In this document: positions 1-11,900 of the stretch, piece by piece
Numbering within the stretch: the first letter of the stretch is position 1
Layout: each line of letters opens with the position of its first letter
From: Acanthornis magna
Lineage: Eukaryota; Chordata; Aves; Passeriformes; Acanthizidae
Assembly (NCBI GenBank): GCA_036785705.1
Contig: JAWUZG010000032.1
Span: 11,798,001 to 11,862,000 of the forward strand
Direction: 5' to 3'
DNA: 64,000 bases
Notes under the pieces: model-generated
The model's database searches: none
The model's input: only the letters and a program-made list of their open reading frames with translations
What the model was told of the DNA's origin: nothing
Translations under genes and position numbers: made by a program

Positions 1-2953
1 AGCATGATCTAATTGACTGAGGGTTAGTTTTACACGGGAACTTTGCAAATGGTGTTTAATTCCAGTAGCTTATGACTCAACTGACTGCTTTTCAAAAGCT
101 TCTAAATCTGTTTCTGAGTTAGAGGATTGAAAATTAATAAAACATGGCTTCCTGACAGCTTTTTTTTTTTTAGTAAATAAAAGAAGAGGGATTTCAGGGC
201 TACTTGATGTTGAAAACATAGGTTTCTGAGTGAGAAGGCAATACTCAGAAAAAAGCCCACTAAAACAGGACTATTTAGAACTGACCATAATATGAAATTC
301 CAGACTATATAAAGTCGGTAATATATTTTGGTTATATATTTTTACTTGTGTAGGAATTTTTTTATATCCTTTATTGACTTACCTTTACTGACATTAGGCG
401 GTAGTTTAGTTTAAAAGTAAATGCTGATGGTGTTTCCTCAGAAATGACTATTTGCAGAAAATATGAGTGGCAAACCAAGAATAAAATTCTAGGTGTATAT
501 CATGAAAGAAGAGTTGATAGCATGAAAATTGATCTCTAAGATGTTGGGTTTTGTTTTCCTATGCTAATTTACAGGTGACACAGAGTTGTGTTCCATTAAC
601 TTTTTGCATTTGTAGATTGTTTTGTGGTGTGGTGATCAGTAACAACATGGGGGAAATAATTTTATCTAGCCTAATATATTGTACATAAATCTATGGTAGA
701 TTCTTGAGAGGATAACCAAAAATAAAAACACTATTAAATAAGTTGAGCAATTTTAGTCTCTGGCACTGACATTACAGATTATGTTACGTGTACTGGGTTC
801 TTTGGATGGGGATGGTGTCACATGGGGCAAACTGACTATGAACTTAGTTGTAATCTCTATCAAGTTGAATTTGGAGTATGTGATTTGTACTGTATTGCTT
901 ATCTCCTCCTGCAACTTTTTTGCTCATGCATGTTAATTTAAAGTCTGGCTGAGTATCTGTTGCACTCATGTAAAATACAAGTTTCTAGTACAACAAAACT
1001 CAGTATTTCAAAATAATATTATGACAAATATTATTAATGTTTTTTTTCAGTGGAATCTGGGGTTTAAATGAAAATTTGTTCATGTCTGATACAACAGATT
1101 TTCAGATATAGCTTGGCCTAGTGTTGTAGTTGGCTCAAACTATTTTGCTTCATTTAATGGATGCATAGTTCTGTCTTATACTATTGACTGACTGTTCTTC
1201 AAGACTTGGCATTGAAATAGCATGTACGTACCGCATGTTTAACAAATCTTATGCATGAGCTGCATGAAGCAGTTGGTAGGGACAGTGATCCATCCAGAAT
1301 TCTCATCTCTTAATCTTTCTGAGGTATGAAAGTGATTATTATGATTATTATGCATTTAAATGCATTATATTAGTGAGGGATTTTAAAGCAAACAAGTAAG
1401 GCATCTGATGTAATGGCAGTGTATAGTATCAGGCATTCTGGGAACTTTTTTCCTGCCTTTTAAGTTTCCTTAGCATTAGGTGTGTATTCCTTAACAGTGT
1501 GACTCTTTGAAGTACCTGTAAACTGTTAATCCAAGTTACATATTAACTGTGCCAAGGATGCAAAGATAATGGATATGACTCCCTACAGACATGGTTTGGA
1601 TCTGACTGGATTGATGAACTGGGATGTGACTTGCACAAAAGCAGTGTTTATTGTTTGTAGAGCTAGCTCCAGCTAGGAGCAGTTTTCCCCCACCTTCACA
1701 CAGCACTGGCTCATTAGCTCCCACCCCAGTTTTAAGTTGCCACAGTCACATTCAGTTTTGAAGTCCTTTTACTGTCTTCCCACAGCACTATGGAGATGGA
1801 ATGTACTTTCATACTGCACTCTGTAGGATTATCAGGGCTGTGTTCTTACCTTCTTTGCTTTTACTCCTGCTGTTTTCTGAGTAACAAGCGAATTAGTTTA
1901 CTCTCTTCTTGTGAGTGTTCTGTTTGTGAAAAGGAAAAGAGGATGAAGTTTTATTACTGTGTAATATCATTACTCTGTTTAGTCTGACTGAAGTAAAACA
2001 GGAAACAATTTGAATTTGTTGTTTCAGAATGCAGTTAAAGTTATGCATGTATGTCAGAAGTTTGTTAGGCTTTTGATGTTTGGGAGGAGCAAATAGATTA
2101 AAAAATAGATTAAAAGCTTACAGCATTCCATATTGCAAATTTTGAAAGGACAGAAGTCATGTAGGTGCTATTTTCAAGTTGTCTGTATGCTAAGTTTAGT
2201 TAGATTTATTTTTATATGTGTGTTGGTATATGGAGGCCCATCAGCTGTGAGCATTAGCTACATTCATTTTTATGTTAACTCATGTTAAAGGAGATGCTTG
2301 TAAAACTAGTGACCCTAGTTCCTAGGTTCTTTTGGGAGATCTTTTTTGGCGTAAACCTCAGAAGGAGGCTTTCATTTATCCTTCTCTAGCCTTTCCATGT
2401 TGTTTCTTAAATATTTAAGGGGTGCTGCTGAAATTTTTTTGTCAATTTAAACGCTTACATAATTTTTTAATAGCTGGAAACAAGTTCTTTGGTAATTTCT
2501 TTTTTCACTTTTGCACGGTGCTCATGATTGTTTTAATGGTTGGCCTCTGCCTTAGCAGTCTTTTCCAACATTAATGATTCTGTGATTGGAAATTAAGCTG
2601 GATATTAATTTGTGTATTAGAATTCTATCTAATTGGCTTCTACATTGCAAGTGAATTGAGATGACCAGGTTAAGTTCAGAATTAATAAAATTTCACACAT
2701 TGAAAAAGAGTCAAGTCAATGTAGTAGTTAGACCACTGACTGTTGTTGTCTGTGAAGTAACATTTATGCTTTTCTACTTACTTTGACAAAAATGTGGTGA
2801 AAAACTTACAATGCTTGTTGGAAAATTAGTCTGGTGAGTGCAAGGGACAATGAAACAGTTGCCATTTATATTTAATAACTTTTGCATTTAGTGATGTGCA
2901 ACACATGTGGGGCTTTACATCTTATGTGTTTTTTTCTTTTTTCATATTTTAAG
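1..2953 (+). other. SENP6 intron, 5' part cut by window edge
   Basis: AT-rich intronic DNA upstream of the 21-nt microexon. I looked for the preceding SENP6 coding exon (a His/Arg-rich stretch in mammals) and did not find it, so it should lie upstream. The only repeat seen is a short CR1 tail near 2,534-2,587. The open frames here are short and resemble nothing I know. Confidence 0.7.
2534..2587 (+). repeat. CR1 LINE 3' tail remnant
   Basis: The stretch reads like the last 50 bases of an avian CR1: a 'ggttgg' block, then 'cttttccaac', then an 'atgattctgtgatt' end. The rest of the element is missing or unrecognisable. Confidence 0.5.
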
Positions 2954-2974
2954 CAATCTGGATCGAAAGGAAAG
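2954..2974 (+). CDS. SENP6: SENP6 microexon, 21 nt (residues 1-6 plus split Arg)
   Basis: A 21-nt exon bounded by a T-rich acceptor ending AAG and a GTAAGC donor. It encodes NLDRKE and two bases of an Arg codon completed by the next exon, which matches the LDRKERKEY region of mammalian SENP6. It enters after two codon bases and leaves after two, so skipping it removes exactly seven codons. I therefore expect it to be an alternative cassette. Confidence 0.88.
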
Positions 2975-5900
2975 GTAAGCTTACTGTTGATCAAATGAGC
3001 ATGGCAATGAGCATTAAGAAGATTAACTGATTGAGTGCTGTATTAATGCTAGTTAAAGAATGTTCAATCCAGTCAGTCATATCTCCTCATATGTGATGGG
3101 AGTTGATTGTTTTTAAGTTCTGTTTTTATGGTTCACTTACCCTTTTTTATTGAAAAGTGACCTTTACATCCATCTCTAAGTAATGCTGTATTACTGTGAA
3201 TTTTGGGTGCATTTCCACTGGAAATTTATTTGTATATCCAATTCAAAATTGCATAAACATTCTCTGAATTTTAAGAATTCACTGTTTATTCTTTTTGTAG
3301 AGCAGCAAACTTTGTGTAATAGAATGGTTCTGAAGCACCTTAGTAAAATTATTCTGAAGATCTTAGGCTATTTAACAGCTTTCACTCTCTTGGCTTGGTT
3401 TGAATGGCATTAAAAGTTTTTATTGCATTACTGTGTATGTTTTGTTCATGAAGTATATATTTTAAAGGAATTAACAGAAAATGTGTAGCAAAACCTGACA
3501 CACTGGTTTTTCATTGCTTGTTTCAGGCTCATTTTTCACTTGTTTTGCATCTGATTTACTGCCGTTAATATTTTGTTAGCAGTGTGAAATACCATGCATT
3601 TATTTTTCTTTATATGTAGCTTAAATTTATATGTTAGTGGAAATGTTTTCTTGATAGTAATGAATTCATTAAGTTATTGTAAATATCCTGTCTGTGTAGG
3701 TGGCTTTTGGCAGTATGAGCTTGTTACCAGGTTGAACTGTTTAAAAAGTGCATAAAATGTTTAACCAATAATGATGTAAATAGCACAGTTCTTTGTGAAT
3801 TCAGGATTTTCTAGATTTATTTCAAATTCAGAAGTAAAATCAAGCCTCTCTGTTTTACTGCCTTTTGTTACTTCTTAAAAGAGCCATCAAATAGGTACTT
3901 GCCAGCCGGTTAGTGTCACTGCATGGCGTAGAAGAAAAGGGCTAAGTTCCATGCTGGTGTGATCTTAATTTTCTCATGAGGACACCTGCTGCTTCTTCAT
4001 CCAGTACTACTGGATATATTCCTTTTTCTTCCCCTGCTTTTTGTTGTTGTCCTAGCAGGGGAAGATGATGTAGGCAGGAGCTGCCAAATTTAGCTTTAAT
4101 CATTACTCTCAGGATAAGTGCAGCAGCAGCTCCTGACTTTCTGGGCCAAATGGGGTTGCTGACCTGTGTTCTGAAACCCTATTCCCTGTGCTGCTGCTTC
4201 TCTTTTCAGCCTTTGGCTTTTGTACTCTGCTCTTCCTCTAACACACGCTGAAGGTAAATCTCACCTCAGCAGCTTTGTGCTTCAGTCTTATTGTGCTTTA
4301 CTCTCTTTCTGTATAATGATGTGGAAACCAACAGCCTGCCTGCAATGGTACATCTCCAAATAGTAGCATACAGAAGCAGAGGAAAGGCTGAATAAGGTGG
4401 CCTCTCAAAGAGCTAAGCTGTGCGTTAAATGCAGCTCTTGTGTAAACCTGCACCTCAGCAAAATTAGGAATTGGTGCAGCCTTTTTGATCTGGCTTTTCC
4501 CGGATCGTAGGTAGCACTGTCTGCCAGTTTCCCAGATCCAGATGATTCTTCATGTTTCTTTGTTTTCTGGCATAGCCAGAAATTGTGGTCCTGCCCCTTC
4601 CCCCCATCCCTGCCTACTTTTCTATTTTTTGTTTTCCTGGAGAAGAAATTTTAAGTGGAAATGTCACTTTGGCTGGAGAGGTTTGTAAAGGTCTGTCTAC
4701 CAGGCCAATTTAAAGATACTAAGGTCCAATCCCATCAGTGAGGGAATATAGCAGTAACATTGAATGTTTGCTGAAAATACGAAACCAGTGACACGATTCT
4801 GTCTGGGCAAAACATGCTTAGTCAAGAATACTGTCGCATATAGCCATTAAGATACATCAAAAGTTCATGATGCTGCACAGTCCAGACTGCCTCAGTGTTT
4901 TAGTCCTGTCTGTTGCAGAAAAACCTTGATCTTTCTTGGTACTGTAATTAATGCTTTGGTGTTACTTCTTGACATTGCTTTTTATCAAATACTTGCCTAC
5001 TTCCCTTGTACTTAAAGGTATTAAAAGTGCTTATCATATATGAGATAAACGAGATGCCTAAAATTGTTCCACCTCTGAGCATTGGTTTTTTGAACTGTTA
5101 GACACAGTATTATATAGGTAATCTTGCATCTTGATCAGGTCAGCTGTTTGATCCCTCAGTTATTCCTGTTGAAATGGAAGACTTAGTTTTGTGTAGGGTT
5201 TAACAGCAAGAGGGCATTTGTTTTGAAGTGCTGTATGTGTTTTAATTTCTTCTAAGATTTCTTTTCCAAGTAGTCCTTTTAAAGGTAGGTGTAATGTTTG
5301 ATTTAAGTAACAATCAGTTTCCATTCTGTTTCTGCACTCACACTCAATTAAATGGCTCAGTGTACTAAGTATTTTGCTGGAGAAGGTCTTAATGGATCTG
5401 CAGCTGTTCAGACAGCAACAGACACTGTGCTCAGAGGGGCAACTTTGTTTTCTAGTCTGTAAAAACTTCATGGTGCTATGCTCTTCCTTTCTCTCTGTGG
5501 GTTTTTCAGAGAAGGAAGCTAGTAGAAGGCACTTAAAGTTGCTGCCCTCTTGTGGAAGGGCTGTCACTCTCTCCAAGAAAGCTGCATTTTTATTTTTTTT
5601 TTTAAATCTAAGATTAAATAGTGTTTAAAGTTGTCTTCACTTTTCTTTCTCTAATTCAAAGCAACTTCAAGCCTGACCTTGAATTGCTAATCACACTAAA
5701 GTGTGTTGGGAAGCCTCAGTTGTCTTGGAGCTGGTTTTTGTGACTTGGATTTGGGTATTACTGGTTCATTGTGAGTGTATGAGTAGCAATTCTGTATTGT
5801 GGGAGAAGAAAGATACACTTTTTTTTTTTGCTACCTCTATTGTTGCGAGTGTTTTGCCATTTAATAGGTATCTATATGAGTCTATGCTGCTCACATAAAA

Positions 5901-8900
5901 TTAGATCGGGGTAGATAATGCTACTGTATTCTGACTTATTGTAAAAGAATTATATAGCCTTACATGATAAATAATGAATTTATCATCTTAAAAAGATAAA
6001 TGTATGTTGCATATTAAAAATACAATACAACTGTATGATTCTTAGAAGAAAAATTGTAACTTAGAAATGTCCAGAGACCTTAAATTGTCAACTACATTTT
6101 AAAAGAAATTTTAGTACTCTAAATCTTCCATATAATTTGCTTTCAGTTAAATGACAAATAGTTTCAATATTGTTTCTCTTAAATATCATTTAAGTGTTAC
6201 ATATTTTAGACATCTTATACAAAATGATTTTTCTGGAAGTAATTATGTTCAAAACAAGACTTATTGTTATGAAATACTAGTGAAAGATAATTATGACATG
6301 TGAGATAACAGCTTGCGTATCCTTACTGCAGTGTTTATATTTTTCAAATATAAAACATTACAGGTTTTTTTCCTACCCTTTAGAATGTCATTAGCATTGG
6401 TAGTATAGCTTCTTGTTACATAATGATGAGTTTGAGCTCTGCCTTTTGCTTCCATTAATTCTGCCTTAAAGTAATCCCTCATAATTTGAATTTCTAAGGA
6501 AAATGATCCAAAAATATAATGTGTTTAATTTATGAATAAATATTCATACAGAGTTTCCAATTTTGGTTCAGTTTTATGTGCAAGTATTCAAAAAACTTTT
6601 GGGGGAGAAGGATTGCGTCAGAAACACATTTGACAGAATCAGTAACAAACTACCTAATCTGTTTCCTGTGATATGTTTGCCAGCAGTTGTGATAAAGTGC
6701 CATGACATCTCTACATTCTGTGTAGCCATGCTTGTTTCTCAATCCTTCCTTCTTGCCAGAATTTTCTTTAAAGCTGCAGCCCATCAACACAGTCAAATGT
6801 GTTTGGTGTTAGGTAAGAAGTATCACAAAGGGCATTGTAGATTAATCTGGTTCCAAAGATGTTACTTAATAATATTACCTAGAAATGCAGAAAATTCAAA
6901 GGTTTTATAATTCGATGTGTTAGGAAATGCTGTGCTGAAAGAAATAAAATCTTATACCTAGTGCTAAAGCCATAGCCAGATTTTGGTCAGATGGGTCCTC
7001 AAAATTTAGCTGTCAGTGGAGATGTTACTGCTCGCAGCTGTTCGCTTTGTCCCCTTGCTGTTGATTAATGTCCTTGGAATCAGAGGTAGCAGTATGGGAC
7101 ATGTGTGACCCATTTGCAGCCCAGAGCTTAACTTTCCAATAAAACCACTTTCTGCTGAATTTGTTGGCAAGGCCTCTTGTGTTTCAGATGTGTGCCATCC
7201 TCTGTTATGACAAGAATAGTGATCTATAGCTGCGGGGCTGAGTAAGCACTGAGAAAGAAAAGTGCTACAAACAGTAACCCACACACACTGAGCTTCAGTA
7301 ATCTTAATTTGGTATTAACATGATTTGACACACATGTGTGTAAACTGAAAACATCTTTCAGGAGACTCAAATGTTGCTCTAATGCAATATATTGTATTGA
7401 TTTGCACAAAAATCTGTGATATCTATGTTGTGCAAGTTATACCAACAAAAGACTTATTATCCAGTAATTTATCTATATTGCAGTATTTTAAAAACAAATG
7501 TATAGGAACCATGTCTGCTACATTGTTCTTTCTGGTTTTCAGCCACAACAATTTTTGACATCAGATCTCTTTCCTCTGTTTTGCATCTTCTCTTCCTGTT
7601 TTTTAACTTGTGGAACTTGTGGAATCTACTTTAATATTAAAATAATAGTTGTTTCTATTCTTGGCTTTTAAAAGTATCTGTCTTGTATTTCATGAATTAG
7701 GGGGAGAAGATGCAGGCTTCAGTATTTGGAGACTTGGATCTGAAAGTGACAGACTCCAGAACTATTGATTGTTATAGAGGAGATTTAGATTAGAAAGAGT
7801 TCCAAGGCATTTACTGTAGCTGTTTCTATTCTGGTAGTACTTGTTATGTGTACAAATAGTATGTAATAGGAGAAGTTACTTACTGGTAACTTTCAGATGC
7901 ATTTCAGGTTTGTTTTGTTATGTATAATTATGACTAAATTATAATGGTGTCTGTCAAAAGAGCAACCATATGTCTAATTCATTTTCCAGGAAAGAATACC
8001 CACCTCAGCTTCAGAAAGTAGAGGCAGACCACATTAGATTACCACGGTCTCAAGGAGTGGGTAAGTTATCTTTACAGATCTCATTTATTCTAAGCAGAAT
8101 AATTTTTTAATACCTGATTTAGGTGGGTGTGTTGCCAAATCTTATATAACCTTTATTATATATATTTAACAGCCTTAAATCATGTTATTCTAGTTTTGTA
8201 CAAGTTTGTGCACGAAGGGAGGATTTTGCCCTGGTTGACGAATTTCTGCAACTAGTTCAGTCATGTAATCATTTTAAATTGGGCTTCAATTATTTTAAAA
8301 ACAACAGAAATAGGGAAAATTTAGAATCATAAAATGGGAGATGGAACAGATCTCTGAAGTCAACTAGTCTGAGCCCAAGCCCCGAGCTTGTTTGTGAATT
8401 ATTGATGAGGAACTTCTGTAGCAGTGTTAGTACAGGTGTAGTAACCAACATTTGGTATGAAGTGGATTTATAAACTGATGGAGTTAATAGAATAACCAGC
8501 ATCAACTCTGTACTGATGAAGAGCTGAAACATGCTCTTACATAGTTGTTAGGGAATGTTGATGGAAGTGCAGTAGAGAAAATACAGTTTGGTTTGAGGTG
8601 TGGAAATTGTGAAATAGGAAAATACCTTGTGTTTTGTTAAGCTTTGTTAGTATACAGTCTGTAAACCTGCTATTCAGCTGCATAGTCACCTGCACTGGCA
8701 AGTTGTTCTGTGCCATTTTAGGTTAATGATAAGTAGATCTTCAGCAGAACTACTCTAAAGTAAGTTAACATAGGAAAAAAACCCACCTGTTATCAATTCT
8801 TTTTTGAAAATGAGCCATTCTTTAGTTTTGAGGTGGCTTGTCATAGTGGGTTGTTTGTGAGACCATCAGTATGTATATTAAAAAAGTGTTCATATCTATT

Positions 8901-11900
8901 AGAAAAAATACAGTCTTAAAAAAAGTTCTAATATGGAGACTGCAATTAAAGGAATATAAATAGCACTTTTACATGAAACCAGTTAAGATACTCTTGTACA
9001 GCACATTCCCCTTCTTAAAATGCAGAGTGAGATTTAATTTATGGGTTTCCGTATTCCTGCACTCTCACAGTATTTAAATTAATGTCCCAGTATAAAATAG
9101 GATATGACAGTATAATTCACTGTACTACTGTGTCTTGTGTTGGAGGAGTAAATCTGAAGGAGTAAATCTGCTGGTTGACACTTGACAGTGTGTCCTGGCC
9201 TGGACAAGAATAGTGTGGCCAACAGAATCAGGGTAGTAATTGTCCCTCTGTACTCAGCACTGATGAAGGCCACACCTTGAGTGCTGTGTCCAGTGTTGGG
9301 TCCCTCAATTCAGAAAGGACATTGAGGTGCTGGAGTGAGTCCAGAGAAGGGTAGCAAAGCTGGTGAAGGGTCTGGAGCACAAGTCTTAAAATGAGCAGCT
9401 AAGGGAGCTGGGGGTGTTTAGCCTGGAGAAAAGGAGACTCAGGGGAGACCTTATTGCTCTGTAGAACTACCTGAAAACATTGTAACCAGGTGGGGGTCAG
9501 TCTCTTCTGCCATATCTTAGGTGGAAGGATGAGAGTTAAAAGCCTTATGTTGTGCCAGGGGAGGTTCAGATTATATAGTAGAAAAAATCTTTTCATTGAA
9601 AGAGTATTTAGACATTGGAGTAAGTTGCCTATGGTGGTGACAGGGTAACCATCTCTGGAGATGTTGAAGAGGCTTCTGGGTGTGGCACCTGGGGATATGG
9701 TTGAGAGGTGATTTTGGTGGTGCCAGGTTGGACTAGATGATCTTAAAAGTCTCTTCCAACCTTGACGATTATGTGAAATCCTAATTACACCGAACATTTC
9801 CAGTCATTCTAAATGCATTCACCAGTAGTTCTGTAGTAAAGATTTTCATCAGCATAATCTGGCATCCCCTGCTATTTTTGGCTGCAGACCCTCCATTTGA
9901 TATGCAGGGAAGTTAGGAAGTTAGTATAGATTTGCAAACCCAAAGCCTCTTGCAAAGATGTAAGATACCGATTGTCAGTGAGAGACCCTGCAATAGTATT
10001 AGTAAAACAACATTTTTGAAGTTACTTTGGGAAATGTTTTTTTTTTTCATATAGCAAATCGTGAGACATTTGAAACAGTATTTTTTTTGAGGTTTAAAAA
10101 TGGGTTTATGTTTAGTTCAAGTTAGTGTATGTGAAGAAGTAAGTTGACCATAATTATAACAGTATATGAGTAGACATATCTGGTTAATGTTTTCACATCC
10201 TTTCCCTCCTAGACAGTGTAATGGAAAACACAGATGAATCAGAATCAGATTCTGAAATTAAGAGAAAAGTGCGACAGAAAGGTCATTGCAATTCATATCA
10301 ATCTGACTTGAGTCTATCCTCTGCTACAAAAAAATGCCTAACTCAGTCAAAGGTAGGTTGTATTTTAAAAATGCGTAAACTCTTGTTGAATTCTGAAAGT
10401 TGCTGCATGTTTTAAAAACAGACATTCAGGAGTAAAACAGGTTGTTGTTTTAAAAATCCTTAGAGTTGGGAGGAAGATTTACATAATTTTAAAAAGTTAC
10501 AGTGATAGAGATATTTAAGTGCTCATATTGCTACTGGCCATGAAATATTTCTTTTCTTATTTAAGCAGACAGATGCTGCACTGTAAAGAAAAAGAATCTG
10601 TGATTTAATTGAATGGCTGATCGGTAAACCAGAGACTGATAATTTTAATTTGCTGAAATAGAGGAACAATATTTTGCTCTTTGACAGATTTTAATTTTTT
10701 TTAGTGTAATGATTTTCTGTACTCAGAACAGTAAAGATAAAAGTACTGCAAAAATGCAAGTACTTCGTATTAAGTTGCTCACTTTTTCACTGAGAGTAGG
10801 TCCTTAGGTATCCAAATGGCATTCTCTGGTTTAGATGTAGCCAGCCAGGATGTTTTTGTCAGGAACATTTTTGAATATTAGATGTAAGATACTTTGGAAA
10901 TTGCTGTAAGGCTCTCTGTATTTTTTATCAACTGCCCAGGTTACTATGGAAGTTTGATAATGCCCACATACAGATCACTCTGACTATCAAAGCAAAACTT
11001 CCTGTAAGGAGTTCTTGGTTAAAAAAAGTAAATTGTAGATCTATGATTATTATATATGCTTAGCTTTTGTTTGAACCACCTGGTACTACTCTTATGCATT
11101 TCTGTTGCTTATTTAGTTAATTAATATGATATTAATAAGGAAACTGGTTTAAAATTTTTGGCATGTGGTTGAAGTAGAGGGATGCAATTACTCTGTACTT
11201 AAGATGCTGCAGGTACTGTTGGTATCATCTCTTGAATATTTTAATGTCTGATTGAAATTCTTCAATGTGATAAGCAGTATCTTCCTAAGAACTACATTTT
11301 GTAGCAGCACTGAGGCACAACACTGGTTTTCATGTCACTTGCTATCTCATCCCACAACTCAGATTTTAAGGGTCTGATATATTTTATATGCTTGGGGTTT
11401 TTTGCTTCTGCTTCTTGATGGTATGTGTAGCTTTGTTAAATTGCAGAAATTTTGTAAAAATAGTATGTTTTCATTGTATGACTTCATCTTTAAATTTGGG
11501 GTTTGAAATCACTTCCCACACCTGAGGAAGTCCTCTATTGGAAGCGTGTTCATGGCTGGGAATGGGGGTGGGATGTAGGTATTTGTTGTCTTCAGTAGTT
11601 CACAGTACAGTGGTTTATGGCATTTGAGTTCAGTGCTCCAGGAAACAATAACATGCACTAAATTTCTTCCCTAGAGATATCCTGTACTCACTTTGGTACT
11701 CATTCTGTAGTTGATGTGATAATACTGAATCCCTTAGATTTAGAAGTTCAAGTTCTACACTTGTAATACAAAATTAAGTGGGACCTAGTAAACGTGAGAA
11801 AACCAAAAGACAGCTGTCTTTGCAGTGATAGGATACATTTTCCCTTGTTGCCCCTTCTTCTTGAAAGTTTGGGGAACTCCTGTTCCTGTTCACTCAGTCC

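Larger units (their letters stand above)
8061..10212 (+). other. SENP6 intron with CR1 insertions
   Basis: A 2.15-kb intron. It carries a weak minus-strand CR1 fragment near 8,323 and a longer plus-strand CR1 copy at 9,262-9,775. The remainder is AT-rich DNA without recognisable features. Confidence 0.7.

Noticed and set aside
4027..4065. Hairpin as a microRNA gene
   Set aside because: The stem is only 12 bp with no extended pairing on either side, far short of a microRNA precursor.
5160..5576. 138-codon antisense open frame in a SENP6 intron
   Set aside because: No recognisable domain, and opposite-strand frames overlap it. Long frames occur by chance in windows this size.
9399..9797. 132-codon antisense open frame
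   Set aside because: It is the complement of a CR1 copy.
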